A stretch of 64,000 nucleotides of DNA from Pseudoclavibacter sp. RFBB5 (GTDB lineage: Bacteria > Actinomycetota > Actinomycetes > Actinomycetales > Microbacteriaceae): contig NZ_PSTZ01000003.1 of NCBI RefSeq assembly GCF_002931555.1, positions 124,001 through 188,000 on the forward strand, in the 5' to 3' direction. The translations under genes and the position numbers were made by a program. Below, piece by piece: positions 9,034-17,419 of the stretch (positions are counted from its first letter, which is position 1; each line of letters starts with the position of its first letter). Under the pieces are notes generated by a model. It searched no databases and was not told where the DNA came from. It saw only the letters and a list, made by a program, of their open reading frames with translations.

Positions 9034-9357
9034 ATGAAGAAGTTCGTGTTTGTGCTTGGCCTCGGTGCCGGGTACGTCCTCGGGGCTCGCGCGGGACGCA
9101 AGCGCTATGAGCAGATCTCCTCGGTCGCGCACACGGTCTGGGACACCAAGCTCGTCCGCGCCAAGCGCGCAGAGGTCGACGAGATCTCCCGCAAGCTCGC
9201 TCCGAAGGTCGCAGACGCGGCCGTCAGCGGCGCGAAGCTCGTGACCGCGCAGGTCACGAAGGCGGTCAAGGACAACGGCAAGAAGGGCTCCTCCTCGAAG
9301 TCGAAGCCGCCGGCCCCCACCGGCACGGTCGGCAACCCGAGCAGCGACGCATCCTAA
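9034..9357 (+). CDS. YtxH-like small membrane-associated protein
   Basis: 107 residues starting MKKFVFVLGLGAGYVLGARA, a short hydrophobic N-terminal helix with Gly-rich face followed by GRKRYEQI and a charged helical tail ending in Lys/Ser/Pro-rich sequence. This pattern is common in actinobacterial YtxH-type envelope proteins of unknown function. The ATG at 9034 has a good ribosome-binding site (ATAGGAG). A GTG at 8974 in the same frame lies exactly 6 nt after TAGGCT (8962-8967), so transcription may begin at that codon and an extended form with 20 extra residues (MASQRPIDRSRAHRRT...) is possible. First of three small envelope genes inserted within the haem operon. Confidence 0.7.
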   Translation: MKKFVFVLGLGAGYVLGARAGRKRYEQISSVAHTVWDTKLVRAKRAEVDEISRKLAPKVADAAVSGAKLVTAQVTKAVKDNGKKGSSSKSKPPAPTGTVGNPSSDAS

Positions 9358-9387
9358 CCAGCACTCCCAGCAGAGAGCGACACACTC

Positions 9388-9849
9388 ATGTCTGAGTCGT
9401 CAGAAAAGACGCCGATCCGCGGGCCCTTCCCCGGCATCGGCCGCACGAGGGCCAACCCGAAGTCGAGGGCGAGCCTCGGCACGCTCGTGACCGACGTCCC
9501 GAAGCTCCTCACGAAGCTCGTGCGCGACGAGGTCGAGCAGGGCAAGCGGGAGCTCATCTCGACGGGCACGAAGTACGGCATCGCGGTCGGCCTGTTCGCC
9601 GCCGCGGCATTCTTCGCGCTCACCCTGTGGGCAGTGCTCGTGACCGCTGCCGTCCTCGGGCTCAACACGGTCTTCGCGCCGTGGCTCTCCGCGCTCATCG
9701 TGGCAGGCGCGTTCCTGCTGCTCGTCATCGTGCTCGGCCTCGCCGGCTACGTCGCGCTCAAGCGCGCGGGCAAGCTCGCGCCGGAGCGAACGATCGCCAG
9801 CGTCAAGCAGGATGTCAACGCAGTGAAGGGGCTCGGACAGTATGAGTGA
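9388..9849 (+). CDS. Phage holin-superfamily membrane protein (Phage_holin_3_6 / DUF1469 type)
   Basis: 153 residues. A soluble N-terminus with the family's helix KLVRDEVEQGKRELISTGTK is followed by two transmembrane segments (YGIAVGLFAAAAFFALTLWA and LSALIVAGAFLLLVIVLGLA) and a short basic tail with SVKQDVNAVKG. Despite the family name these chromosomal proteins are not phage lysis genes; their role is unknown, and they usually neighbour DUF3618 and YtxH-type proteins as here. Start ATG 9388, weak Shine-Dalgarno. Its last 8 nt overlap the next gene. Confidence 0.8.
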   Translation: MSESSEKTPIRGPFPGIGRTRANPKSRASLGTLVTDVPKLLTKLVRDEVEQGKRELISTGTKYGIAVGLFAAAAFFALTLWAVLVTAAVLGLNTVFAPWLSALIVAGAFLLLVIVLGLAGYVALKRAGKLAPERTIASVKQDVNAVKGLGQYE

Positions 9850-10138
9850 GCAGAACGGCGAGGCGACCCTCGCGAAGAAGGAAGACAAGCGCAACGACGG
9901 CCAGCTGAAGGCCGATATCGAGAAGACCCGGCGCGAGCTGGCGGCGACGCTCGACGCGATCGAGGTGAAGGTCGACCCGCGCATCCGCGGTCGCGAGCTC
10001 CTCAACTCCACGCGGCACAGCATCCAGCGCCTGAAGGAAGACAATCCGCTGCTGCTCGCGGGTCTCGCGACCGGTGCAGCGGTTGTCGTGGCCGGCGGCA
10101 TCACGGCCGCCGTCACGCTGTACCGCCGCTCGCGCTGA
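9842..10138 (+). CDS. DUF3618-type small membrane protein
   Basis: 98 residues; the ATG overlaps the preceding gene by 8 nt. A polar N-terminus contains the DUF3618 helix (LKADIEKTRRELAATLDAIE followed by VKVDPRIRGREL), and a single C-terminal transmembrane segment (LLLAGLATGAAVVVAGGITA) ends in a basic tail, so the soluble domain is likely cytoplasmic. Function unknown; it forms a conserved trio with the holin-like and YtxH-like proteins upstream. Confidence 0.8.
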   Translation: MSEQNGEATLAKKEDKRNDGQLKADIEKTRRELAATLDAIEVKVDPRIRGRELLNSTRHSIQRLKEDNPLLLAGLATGAAVVVAGGITAAVTLYRRSR

Positions 10139-10187
10139 GCTGTCCGGCGCTCGTCACGCGCACCCCGAATCATTCCTCGACATTTCG

Positions 10188-10193
10188 TAGAAT
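10188..10193 (+). promoter_or_regulatory. -10 box of chdC (leaderless promoter)
   Basis: TAGAAT exactly 6 nt before the chdC ATG. Suggests the second half of the haem locus has its own promoter in addition to read-through. Confidence 0.5.
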
Positions 10194-10199
10194 AGGACC

Positions 10200-11003
10200 A
10201 TGACCCACTCGAACGAGGTCCCGGCTTACGCGGCCGAGCCCAATGCAACGTCAGCAGTCCCCGCAGAGCAGGCAGACCAGGCCGCTCCAGAAGCGCAAGC
10301 GGGCAATGAAGAGCAGGGTGGGGGCACGACGCTCACGGAGTACACGATGATCTCCGTGTTCCGTCGCGAGACCCTCAACGAGCTCGTGCTCTCAGGGCGA
10401 GACGCCATCAAGGCCGTCGACGAGCTCGATGGCATCGTGGCCGAGCTCGCAGAGAACGGCGTCAAGGTTCGCGGCTTCTACGACGTCTCCGGGTTCCGAC
10501 ACGACGGCGAGCTCATGGTGTGGCTGCACGGCGAGGCGCCGGAGAGCCTGCAGTGGGGTCTTCGACAGATCCGCCGCAGCGAGCTCATCGCACCGCTCAC
10601 CCCGTCGTGGCAGATCGTGGGCGTGCACCGCGCGGCGGAGTTCAGCGCACGCCACATGCCCGCGTACATGCTCGGCAAGGAGCCGCGCCAGTGGGTCACC
10701 GTGTACCCGTTCGTGCGCTCCTACGAGTGGTACCTGCTTCCAGAGGATGAGCGTCGCCAGATGCTCGCCGAGCACGGGCGCGCAGGTTCGTCCTACACGT
10801 CGACGCTCACCAACACGGTCGCGGCCTTCGGCATCAGCGACTACGAGTGGCTGCTCGCCCTCGAGGACGACAACCTGCTCAACCTCGTCGACATGATGCG
10901 CGATCTGCGCCAGACGGACGCTCGGAGGCACGTGCGCGAAGAGGTGCCGTTCTACACGGGTCGCTTCGTGCAGACCTCCGAGATCGTCGAGGTGCTGCAG
11001 TGA
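10200..11003 (+). CDS. chdC: Coproheme decarboxylase (HemQ)
   Basis: Last step of the coproporphyrin-dependent pathway: oxidative decarboxylation of two propionates of coproheme to haem b, with H2O2 as oxidant. 267 residues with a chlorite-dismutase-like fold. Y169 in the motif VYPFVRSYEWY corresponds to the redox-active Tyr, and the His of LAEHGRAG to the proximal haem ligand. The first about 40 residues are an acidic Ala/Glu-rich extension before TLTEYTMISVFR, where the family domain begins. ATG 6 nt after TAGAAT. Its TGA overlaps the GTG of the ferrochelatase gene by 4 nt. Confidence 0.93.
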   Translation: MTHSNEVPAYAAEPNATSAVPAEQADQAAPEAQAGNEEQGGGTTLTEYTMISVFRRETLNELVLSGRDAIKAVDELDGIVAELAENGVKVRGFYDVSGFRHDGELMVWLHGEAPESLQWGLRQIRRSELIAPLTPSWQIVGVHRAAEFSARHMPAYMLGKEPRQWVTVYPFVRSYEWYLLPEDERRQMLAEHGRAGSSYTSTLTNTVAAFGISDYEWLLALEDDNLLNLVDMMRDLRQTDARRHVREEVPFYTGRFVQTSEIVEVLQ

Positions 11004-12286
11004 CCGACGTCGCCCCGCGGCAGACCGGCGAGCGCACTCCCGGACGCAAGCCCAACCCCGCGACGTTCACGCGCGTCGAGGTCAACGCGGCCGTCAGCGC
11101 AGCATCCGACGCCGCCAGGTTCGGGCCGGAGCACACGACCGAGCCCGTCGCATACGACGGCATCCTGCTCGCCTCCTTCGGCGGACCTGAGGGGCAGGAC
11201 GAGGTCATCCCGTTCCTGCGCAACGTCACGGCCGGTCGCGGCATCCCGGACGAGCGCCTCGAGGAGGTCGCCCACCACTACCGCCACTACGGCGGCGTGA
11301 GCCCCATCAACGAGCAGAACCGCCAGCTGAAGGCGTCCATCGAGCGCGAGCTCGAGCGCCGCGGCATCGACCTGCCCGTCTTCTGGGGCAATCGCAACTC
11401 CGAACCGTACTTCAACGACGTGCTCCTCGATGCCCGCGAGGCGGGCTGCTCGGCGCTCATCGCGATCGCCACGAGCGCCTACTCGTCGTTCTCGAGCTGC
11501 CGCCAGTACCGCGAGGACTTCGCGGATGCGCTCGAGGACTCGGGCCTCGGCGGTCAGCTGACCATCGACAAGGTGCGCGCCTTCTTCGACCACCCCGGAT
11601 TCGTGGCGCCCTTCATCGAGGGTGTCCGCGACGCGGTGCTCAGCCTCGCGCAGGAGCACAGTGAACTCGACCTCGCCACCGAGGTCGAGGTGCTCTTCAC
11701 GACGCACTCGGTGCCCCTGGCAGACGCCGAGAACTCGGGCCCTCCCGGCGCCGGCTTCGGCGAGAGCGGCGCGTACGCAGCTCAGCACCTCGCTGTCGCC
11801 GAGGTCGTCGCCCTTGCGGCGCAGCATGAGCTCATCGAGGACACCACGCTCGCCGGCCGGGTGCCGGAGCAGCTCTCCTGGCAGCTCGTCTACCAGTCGC
11901 GCTCCGGACCGCCCTCGCAGCCCTGGCTCGAACCCGACATCAACGACGTCATCGAGGAGCTGCCCTCGAAGGGCGTCAAGGCGGTTGTCGTCGTGCCGAT
12001 CGGCTTCGTCTCCGACCACATGGAGGTGCTCTGGGATCTCGACAACGAGGCGAAGGACTCCGCGGCGGATGCGGGACTCGCGTTCCGCAGGACCCCCACG
12101 CCCGGCATCCACGCCAAGTACGTCGAGGGCCTCGTCGACCTCGTCCTCGAACGTCGCGACGCGATCCCCGTCGGAGAGCGACCGGCGATGACCACCATCG
12201 GCCCCTGGTTCGACGTGTGCCGCCCCGGCTGCTGCGCGAACAAGCGCCTCGGCTTCAAGCCGGCGGTGTCCGGACTCCTGCCGTGA
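11000..12286 (+). CDS. hemH: Coproporphyrin III ferrochelatase
   Basis: Inserts Fe2+ into coproporphyrin III (CpfC). 428 residues from the GTG that overlaps the chdC stop. The frame extends upstream to 10847, but only as a shadow of chdC. The core domain begins near DGILLASFGGPEG; the active-site His lies in LFTTHSVPLAD and the conserved Glu in PWLEPDINDVIEEL. An internal cysteine (SSFSSCRQYRED) and a C-terminal cluster (DVCRPGCCANKR) are probable ligands of the [2Fe-2S] cluster known from actinobacterial ferrochelatases. The first 50 residues are a low-complexity extension. The stop overlaps the hemC start by 4 nt. Confidence 0.93.
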   Translation: MTDVAPRQTGERTPGRKPNPATFTRVEVNAAVSAASDAARFGPEHTTEPVAYDGILLASFGGPEGQDEVIPFLRNVTAGRGIPDERLEEVAHHYRHYGGVSPINEQNRQLKASIERELERRGIDLPVFWGNRNSEPYFNDVLLDAREAGCSALIAIATSAYSSFSSCRQYREDFADALEDSGLGGQLTIDKVRAFFDHPGFVAPFIEGVRDAVLSLAQEHSELDLATEVEVLFTTHSVPLADAENSGPPGAGFGESGAYAAQHLAVAEVVALAAQHELIEDTTLAGRVPEQLSWQLVYQSRSGPPSQPWLEPDINDVIEELPSKGVKAVVVVPIGFVSDHMEVLWDLDNEAKDSAADAGLAFRRTPTPGIHAKYVEGLVDLVLERRDAIPVGERPAMTTIGPWFDVCRPGCCANKRLGFKPAVSGLLP

Positions 12287-13206
12287 CGCTCCGGATCGGC
12301 ACGAGGGGCAGCGCCCTGGCGGTCGCGCAGACCTCGACCATGGCGCGGGAGCTCGAACGCATCACGGGCGAGCCGACCGAGCTCGTGCGCGTGACGACAC
12401 ACGGCGACGTGACCCGCGCGGCGCTCTCGTCGCTCGGCGGCACGGGAGTGTTCGCGAGTGAACTCCGCGACGCACTCCTCGCAGGTGAATGCGACCTCGT
12501 CGTCCACTCCCTGAAGGACCTCCCGACGGCCAAGGCCCCCGGCCTCACCGTCGCCGCCTACCCGGTGCGGGAAGACCAGCGCGACGCGCTCTGCTCGCTC
12601 GGCGGCGCATCCGGTCTGACCCTCGAGCAGCTGCCGCACGGCGCGAAGGTCGGCACCGGCTCGCCACGTCGCGTGGCGCAGCTGCTGACACTGCGGCCAG
12701 ACCTCGAGATCCGCGACATCAGAGGCAACGTCGAGCGGCGACTCCGCTTCGTGACCGATGGTGAGCTCGACGCCGTGGTGCTCGCAGCGGCGGGCCTGGA
12801 GCGCCTCGGGTTCGCAGCGGCGATCACCGAGCGCTTCGACCTCGAGACCTTCCCGAACGCCCCAGGCCAGGGATGCCTCGGCATCGAAGTTCGCGACGGC
12901 GAAACTCCTGCCGGCGTCTCCCAGCTCGACGACCCGACAGCGCGCGCCGCGGTCCTCGTCGAACGCGGCATTCTCGCGACACTCGAGGCCGGTTGCGCCG
13001 CCCCCGTCGGCGCCTCCGCGCGATACGCCGACGGAAAGCTCGAGGCGTGGGCTACCGTGTATGCAGTAGACGGATCTTCGCGGGTGTCCAGCAGACGTGC
13101 CGTGGAGGTCTCCGACCCCCGCGCATTCGATGCCGCCCAGGCAGAACTGGTCACGCTCATCTCGACGGACCTCTTCGATCAGGGTGCGCTCGCGCTGATG
13201 GCCTGA
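12283..13206 (+). CDS. hemC: Porphobilinogen deaminase (hydroxymethylbilane synthase)
   Basis: Condenses four porphobilinogens to hydroxymethylbilane. 307 residues from the GTG inside the GTGA overlap with the ferrochelatase gene. Starts TLRIGTRGSALAVAQT, the universal N-terminal motif, with VHSLKDLPT and GSPRRVAQL following. The cysteine carrying the dipyrromethane cofactor is C238 in LEAGCAAPVGASA. Complete. The hemD ATG follows 14 nt after the stop. Confidence 0.96.
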   Translation: MTLRIGTRGSALAVAQTSTMARELERITGEPTELVRVTTHGDVTRAALSSLGGTGVFASELRDALLAGECDLVVHSLKDLPTAKAPGLTVAAYPVREDQRDALCSLGGASGLTLEQLPHGAKVGTGSPRRVAQLLTLRPDLEIRDIRGNVERRLRFVTDGELDAVVLAAAGLERLGFAAAITERFDLETFPNAPGQGCLGIEVRDGETPAGVSQLDDPTARAAVLVERGILATLEAGCAAPVGASARYADGKLEAWATVYAVDGSSRVSSRRAVEVSDPRAFDAAQAELVTLISTDLFDQGALALMA

Positions 13207-13220
13207 ACGGAGGAGCCACG

Positions 13221-14132
13221 ATGGATGCACCGCTGAAGGGCTGGAAGATCCTCGTTCCCCGTGGAGGCGTCTGGGGCGGTGACGTGGCCGAAGCTGTTCG
13301 GGCTCGCTCCGCCTTCCCGATCACTGCCCCCCTCATCAACTTCGCGAGCCCCAACGAGAGCGACTCGAGGGTGCTGGCCGAGAAGATCCGACTGCTCGAG
13401 AGCGGTCACTACAACTGGGTGGCGGTCACGAGCGCCACCGCAGCGGACGTCATGCACTCGCTCGGCGTGAAGGTGCCGGATCACACGCTCATCGCAGCGG
13501 TGGGGGAGACGACGGCCGCGTCGCTCACGACGGCTGGCTACCGAGTCGACTTCGTCCCCACGCACGACAACTCCGCGAAGGGCCTGCTGCTCGAGTGGGC
13601 CGAGGCGGCGCGCCACCAGCCTCCCATCTCGGTGCTCTGGCTGCGTTCGGAGGTCGCACGTCCCACGCTGGCTGAGGGGCTCGCGAGGCGCGGGCACCTC
13701 GTCGACTCGGTCGTCGCGTACCGCACGGTGGGCGTGCCCGCCGCGGAGAGCATCCAGTACGACATCCGCAACAGCCGGATCCGAGCGATCCTGGTGACGA
13801 GCGGATCCGTGGCCGAGCAGGTCGACAAGCAGTTCTCGCCCATCCCCGACGAGATCTACATCGCCGCGATCGGCCCGCGCACCGCGAAGGACGCCAGGCA
13901 GCTCGGCCTCCGCGTCGACGTCGTGGCGAAGCAGCGCTCGGTCGCGTCGCTGCTCGACGGCCTCGAGTGGCTCGCGAGCGGCAGCGACATGCCAGTGACC
14001 GAGGCGATCGATCTCAAGGCGGTCCGGGCGTTCGAGGCCGAGCTGCAGGCAGAGCACGACAACCAGCCCGTGCCGAAGGAAGACATCCCCGCGCTCGACG
14101 AGGGTCGCGGTCAGACTCCCGGCGACCGCTGA
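13221..14132 (+). CDS. hemD: Uroporphyrinogen-III synthase
   Basis: Cyclises hydroxymethylbilane with inversion of ring D. 303 residues, ATG at 13221 with a good GGAGGA site. Sequence conservation in this family is low, but the order of motifs fits: an N-terminal ILVPRGGVWG, the middle VAVTSATAADVM, AAVGETTAASL, and the later ILVTSGSVAEQV and AAIGPRTAKDARQLGL. The last about 50 residues (after DGLEWLASG) are an acidic tail. Position between hemC and hemB secures the call. Confidence 0.9.
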   Translation: MDAPLKGWKILVPRGGVWGGDVAEAVRARSAFPITAPLINFASPNESDSRVLAEKIRLLESGHYNWVAVTSATAADVMHSLGVKVPDHTLIAAVGETTAASLTTAGYRVDFVPTHDNSAKGLLLEWAEAARHQPPISVLWLRSEVARPTLAEGLARRGHLVDSVVAYRTVGVPAAESIQYDIRNSRIRAILVTSGSVAEQVDKQFSPIPDEIYIAAIGPRTAKDARQLGLRVDVVAKQRSVASLLDGLEWLASGSDMPVTEAIDLKAVRAFEAELQAEHDNQPVPKEDIPALDEGRGQTPGDR

Positions 14133-14229
14133 GCTGCTCGATCGCAGCACGGCGCCGGAATCGGAATGAAGGCAGGGTCGGATCGCGGTCGCGAAGCCGA
14201 CGCTGAACGTTGAGGAAGGACACGATCGC

Positions 14230-15255
14230 ATGATCTCCCCGAGCCGCAGGCCCCGCCGTCTGCGCCAGAGCGACGCCGTGCGCCGCCAGGTCCGCGAGGT
14301 GCGAGTGCACCCGAACGACCTCATCCTGCCCCTGTTCGTGCGCGAGGGGGTCAGCGAGCCCATCGACATCTCGTCGATGCCCGGCGTGCAGCAGCATTCG
14401 CTCGACTCGCTCCGTCGCGTCGTCGATGAGGCGGCGGGGCTCGGTGTGGGCGGGGTCATGCTCTTCGGCGTGCCGGAGACACGTGACGCGGTCGGTTCGG
14501 GCGCCACCGACCCGAACGGCATCCTCAACGTCGCGGCGCATGTGCTCGCGGAGGAGTTCGGGGATGCCATCGTCGTGCAGACGGACCTCTGCCTCGACGA
14601 GTTCACCGACCACGGGCATTGCGGGGTGCTGGATGCCGCCGGCCGAGTCGACAACGACGCGACGCTCGAACGCTACGACGCGATGGCGATCGCTCAGGCA
14701 GACGCGGGCGCCGCGATGCTCGGCATGTCCGGGATGATGGACGGCCAGGTCGCCAGCGCGCGCGCGGCCCTCGACGCGGCCGGGCACACCGACGTCGCGA
14801 TCGTCGCCTACTCGGCGAAGTACGCGTCCGCCTTCTACGGCCCATTCCGCGAAGCCGTCGACTCGCAGCTCCAGGGCGACCGCCGCACCTACCAGCTCGA
14901 CCCGGCGAACCGTCGCGAGGGCATGCGCGAGGCGCTCATCGACATCGACGAGGGCGCGGATGTGGTCATGGTGAAGCCTGCGGGCTCGTACCTCGACGTG
15001 CTCGCCGACGTCGCCGCGGAGTCGATCGTTCCCGTCTGGGCGTATCAGGTCAGCGGCGAGTACGCCATGATCGAGGCGGCCGCCGCGAACGGCTGGATCG
15101 ACCGCGACCGCGCGATCGCCGAATCCATCACCTCCATCCGCCGCGCTGGGGCCGACGCCGTGCTCACCTACTACGCGAGCGAGCTCGCCCGCACCCTGAA
15201 CCTGCAGGCGGGCACCGGAGTGTCGGCGGCCCATGGCAGAGTGGACGCACGATGA
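14230..15255 (+). CDS. hemB: Delta-aminolevulinic acid dehydratase (porphobilinogen synthase)
   Basis: Condenses two 5-aminolevulinates to porphobilinogen. 341 residues; ATG with GAGGAAGGA upstream. The two Schiff-base lysines lie in [14 protein letters not shown] and [13 protein letters not shown]. The metal site reads C121-x-D123-x7-C131 ([13 protein letters not shown]): between the classic three-Cys zinc site (CxCx7C) and the Cys-free magnesium type (AxDx7D), so the metal preference is not obvious. SGMMDGQV replaces the textbook SDMMDGRV. The stop overlaps the hemL ATG by 4 nt. Confidence 0.95.
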   Translation: MISPSRRPRRLRQSDAVRRQVREVRVHPNDLILPLFVREGVSEPIDISSMPGVQQHSLDSLRRVVDEAAGLGVGGVMLFGVPETRDAVGSGATDPNGILNVAAHVLAEEFGDAIVVQTDLCLDEFTDHGHCGVLDAAGRVDNDATLERYDAMAIAQADAGAAMLGMSGMMDGQVASARAALDAAGHTDVAIVAYSAKYASAFYGPFREAVDSQLQGDRRTYQLDPANRREGMREALIDIDEGADVVMVKPAGSYLDVLADVAAESIVPVWAYQVSGEYAMIEAAAANGWIDRDRAIAESITSIRRAGADAVLTYYASELARTLNLQAGTGVSAAHGRVDAR

Positions 15256-16604
15256 ACCACGCAGCCTCAGCAGCCCTGTTCGCCCGCTCCCTCGACGTCA
15301 CTCCGGGAGGTGTGAACTCCCCGGTCCGCGCCTACGGCTCGGTCGGCGGCACCCCTCCCTTCGCAGCTTCGGCCACGGGCCCGTACCTGACCGACGTCGA
15401 CGGCAACGAGTACGTCGACCTCGTCAGCGGATGGGGCCCCATGCTGCTCGGGCACGCGCACCCGGCGGTCGTCGCCGCCGTGCAGGACGCCGCGGCCCGC
15501 GGGCTCTCGTTCGGCGCGCCGACTCCGGCTGAGACCCAGCTCGCAGAGCTGGTCGTCGAGCGCATCGCCCCGATCGAGCAGGTGCGTCTCGTCTCGACGG
15601 GCACGGAAGCGACCATGACGGCGCTTCGCCTCGCTCGCGGGTACACGGGCCGCGATCTCATCGTGAAGTTCGCCGGCTGCTATCACGGGCACTCCGACGG
15701 TCTCCTCGCGGCGGCCGGTTCTGGGCTTGCGACGCTCGCGCTGCCCGGTTCTGCCGGGGTGCCAGAGGCCATCACGTCGCAGACCATCGTCGTGCCGTTC
15801 AACGACCTCGACGCCGTGCGTGCCGCGTTCGCCGAGCATCCGGGCGAGATCGCCGCCGTCATCACGGAGGCGTCGCCCGCCAACATGGGCGTCGTGCCGC
15901 CTGAGCCCGGCTTCAACCGCGCGCTCGCAGAGCTCTGCTCGGCCGAGGGTGCACTGCTCGTCTGCGACGAGGTGCTCACGGGCTTCCGCACGGGCCCTGC
16001 CGGCTGGTGGGGTGAGGAGCAGAAGAGCGAGGCCTCGGGTGGGTGGCAGGCCGACCTCTACACGTACGGCAAGGTCATCGGCGGCGGCATGCCCGTCGCG
16101 GCGCTCGGCGGCTCACGCGAGATCATGAGCCACCTCGCCCCTCAGGGCCCCGTCTACCAGGCGGGCACCCTCTCGGGGAACCCGGTTGCGGTTGCGGCCG
16201 GCATCGCGACGCTCGCGCTTGCCGACGCCGACGTGTACGCACGGGTCGATGCGGCCGCGGAACGCATCCGCGCCGCCACCTCCGAGGCGCTCAGCGCCGC
16301 TGGCGTCGCCCATTCGGTGCAGAACGTCGGCAACCTCTTCAGCTTCACCTTCGGCGACGGCGCGGCGCTCGGCTGGACCGGCACCGGAGGAGGCCCGCGC
16401 AACGAAGACGAGGTCAAGCGCCAGGAAGCCTGGCGCTACCCGCCGTTCTTCGCCGCCATGCTCGACGCGGGGGTCAACCTGCCGCCGAGCGTGTTCGAGG
16501 CGTGGTTCGTGTCGGCGGCCCACGATGACGCGGCCATCGAGCGAGTCCTCGCGGCGCTGCCCGCCGCAGCGAAGGCCGCGGCAGACGCCGTGGCGCCAGA
16601 GTAG
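15252..16604 (+). CDS. hemL: Glutamate-1-semialdehyde 2,1-aminomutase
   Basis: PLP enzyme converting glutamate-1-semialdehyde (from HemA) to 5-aminolevulinate. 450 residues, ATG within the hemB stop. The N-terminal [17 protein letters not shown], the [16 protein letters not shown] phosphate-binding region and the PLP lysine K274 in [15 protein letters not shown] are all typical. It is somewhat longer than average because of inserts near [14 protein letters not shown] and [12 protein letters not shown]. Last gene of the haem run; the next gene starts 7 nt on. Confidence 0.96.
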   Translation: MNHAASAALFARSLDVTPGGVNSPVRAYGSVGGTPPFAASATGPYLTDVDGNEYVDLVSGWGPMLLGHAHPAVVAAVQDAAARGLSFGAPTPAETQLAELVVERIAPIEQVRLVSTGTEATMTALRLARGYTGRDLIVKFAGCYHGHSDGLLAAAGSGLATLALPGSAGVPEAITSQTIVVPFNDLDAVRAAFAEHPGEIAAVITEASPANMGVVPPEPGFNRALAELCSAEGALLVCDEVLTGFRTGPAGWWGEEQKSEASGGWQADLYTYGKVIGGGMPVAALGGSREIMSHLAPQGPVYQAGTLSGNPVAVAAGIATLALADADVYARVDAAAERIRAATSEALSAAGVAHSVQNVGNLFSFTFGDGAALGWTGTGGGPRNEDEVKRQEAWRYPPFFAAMLDAGVNLPPSVFEAWFVSAAHDDAAIERVLAALPAAAKAAADAVAPE

Positions 16605-16610
16605 GGGCGC

Positions 16611-17249
16611 GTGGAAGAGCTCTCGGAGTGGGTGCTCGGCCTCCGCGGCTCCGGGTGGAGCTTCGCGGTGGCCGCGCTCGTGCTGCTCATCGGCGGCGTC
16701 GTCACGTTCCTGCCCAGCCAGTCGCTGGTCGTCGCGCTCTCCGCGCTGACGGCCGGGGATCAGGGCTGGACGGCGCTCATCAACCTGTTCGGCCTCTTCG
16801 TCTTCTGCGTCGCCGGCATGGTGCTGGGCGACATCGGCACGTACTGGCTCGCGCGAGGCATCGGCTTCGGCAAATGGAGTTGGATGAACGGGCGACGGCT
16901 CACCGCCGTGCGCACACGGGTCGGCGACCAGCTCAAGACCCGGCCGAAGTGGGTCATGGTGACGGTCAGGCTCCTGCCGATGGGCCGCATCGCGACCGTG
17001 CTCGCCGCATCCGACGCCCGCATGCCCATGCCGCGGTTCCTGCCGCTCTCCGTGCTGGCCAGCGCCGTGTGGGTCGGCTACGCGGTGCTCATCGGCGCGG
17101 CGTTCGGTTCGTGGAGTCAGAGCAACCCGCTCCTCATGATGGCGCTTGCCGTGGTCACCGCCATCGCCCTCGGCGTGCTCGCGCAGCTCGTCAACGGCTG
17201 GTTCGAGAAGCTCGCGGAGCGCCGGAAAGCGCACCACGTCGCCAGCTGA
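16611..17249 (+). CDS. DedA/VTT-family membrane protein
   Basis: 212 residues with four to five hydrophobic segments: AALVLLIGGVVTFLPSQSLV, GLFVFCVAGMVLGDIGTYWL, FLPLSVLASAVWVGYAVLIG, and LLMMALAVVTAIALGVLAQL. The GDIGTYWLARGIG element and the amphipathic re-entrant segment TVRLLPMGRIATVLAAS, with its conserved Arg, mark the VTT (SNARE-associated) fold. DedA proteins are implicated in undecaprenyl-phosphate or phospholipid flipping. GTG start 6 nt after hemL, so probably co-transcribed with the haem genes, though there is no evident functional link. Confidence 0.85.
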   Translation: MEELSEWVLGLRGSGWSFAVAALVLLIGGVVTFLPSQSLVVALSALTAGDQGWTALINLFGLFVFCVAGMVLGDIGTYWLARGIGFGKWSWMNGRRLTAVRTRVGDQLKTRPKWVMVTVRLLPMGRIATVLAASDARMPMPRFLPLSVLASAVWVGYAVLIGAAFGSWSQSNPLLMMALAVVTAIALGVLAQLVNGWFEKLAERRKAHHVAS

Positions 17250-17287
17250 GCCCGCCCCTGAAACTGAGCCCGCCCCCGAAGCGCGTT

Positions 17288-17351
17288 TCGGGATGGGTTG
17301 CTCGCTTCGGGATGGGGTGCACTCCATCCCGAAACGCGAAACCCATCCCGA
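17288..17351. repeat. 64-bp palindromic intergenic element, copy 2 (GTGCAC-centre variant)
   Basis: Outer arms TTTCGGGATGGGTT (17286-17299) and AACCCATCCCGAAA (17340-17353). Nested inside is TTCGGGATGG (17306-17315) paired with CCATCCCGAA (17324-17333) around GTGCAC. End-to-end distance between TCGGGATGG and CCATCCCGA is exactly 64 bp, as in the other copies, but the centre is of the GGATGG/GTGCAC type. Sits between the convergent VTT and azoreductase genes and could act as a bidirectional terminator. Confidence 0.85.
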
Positions 17352-17419
17352 AAGAGGCCACTCGGTGAGCGAGGCCCGGGGTCTGCCTGGCCGGGGGCCT
17401 GGCAGGGCGGATGCGCTGC

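Noticed and set aside
9388-9849. Holin-like gene as evidence of a prophage
   Set aside because: No other phage genes, integrase or attachment sites; this holin-superfamily type is a normal chromosomal gene in actinobacteria.
14619-15251. Upstream extension of the hemL frame (N-terminal 211 codons)
   Set aside because: Arg-rich shadow of hemB; the true hemL start is the ATG overlapping the hemB stop at 15252.
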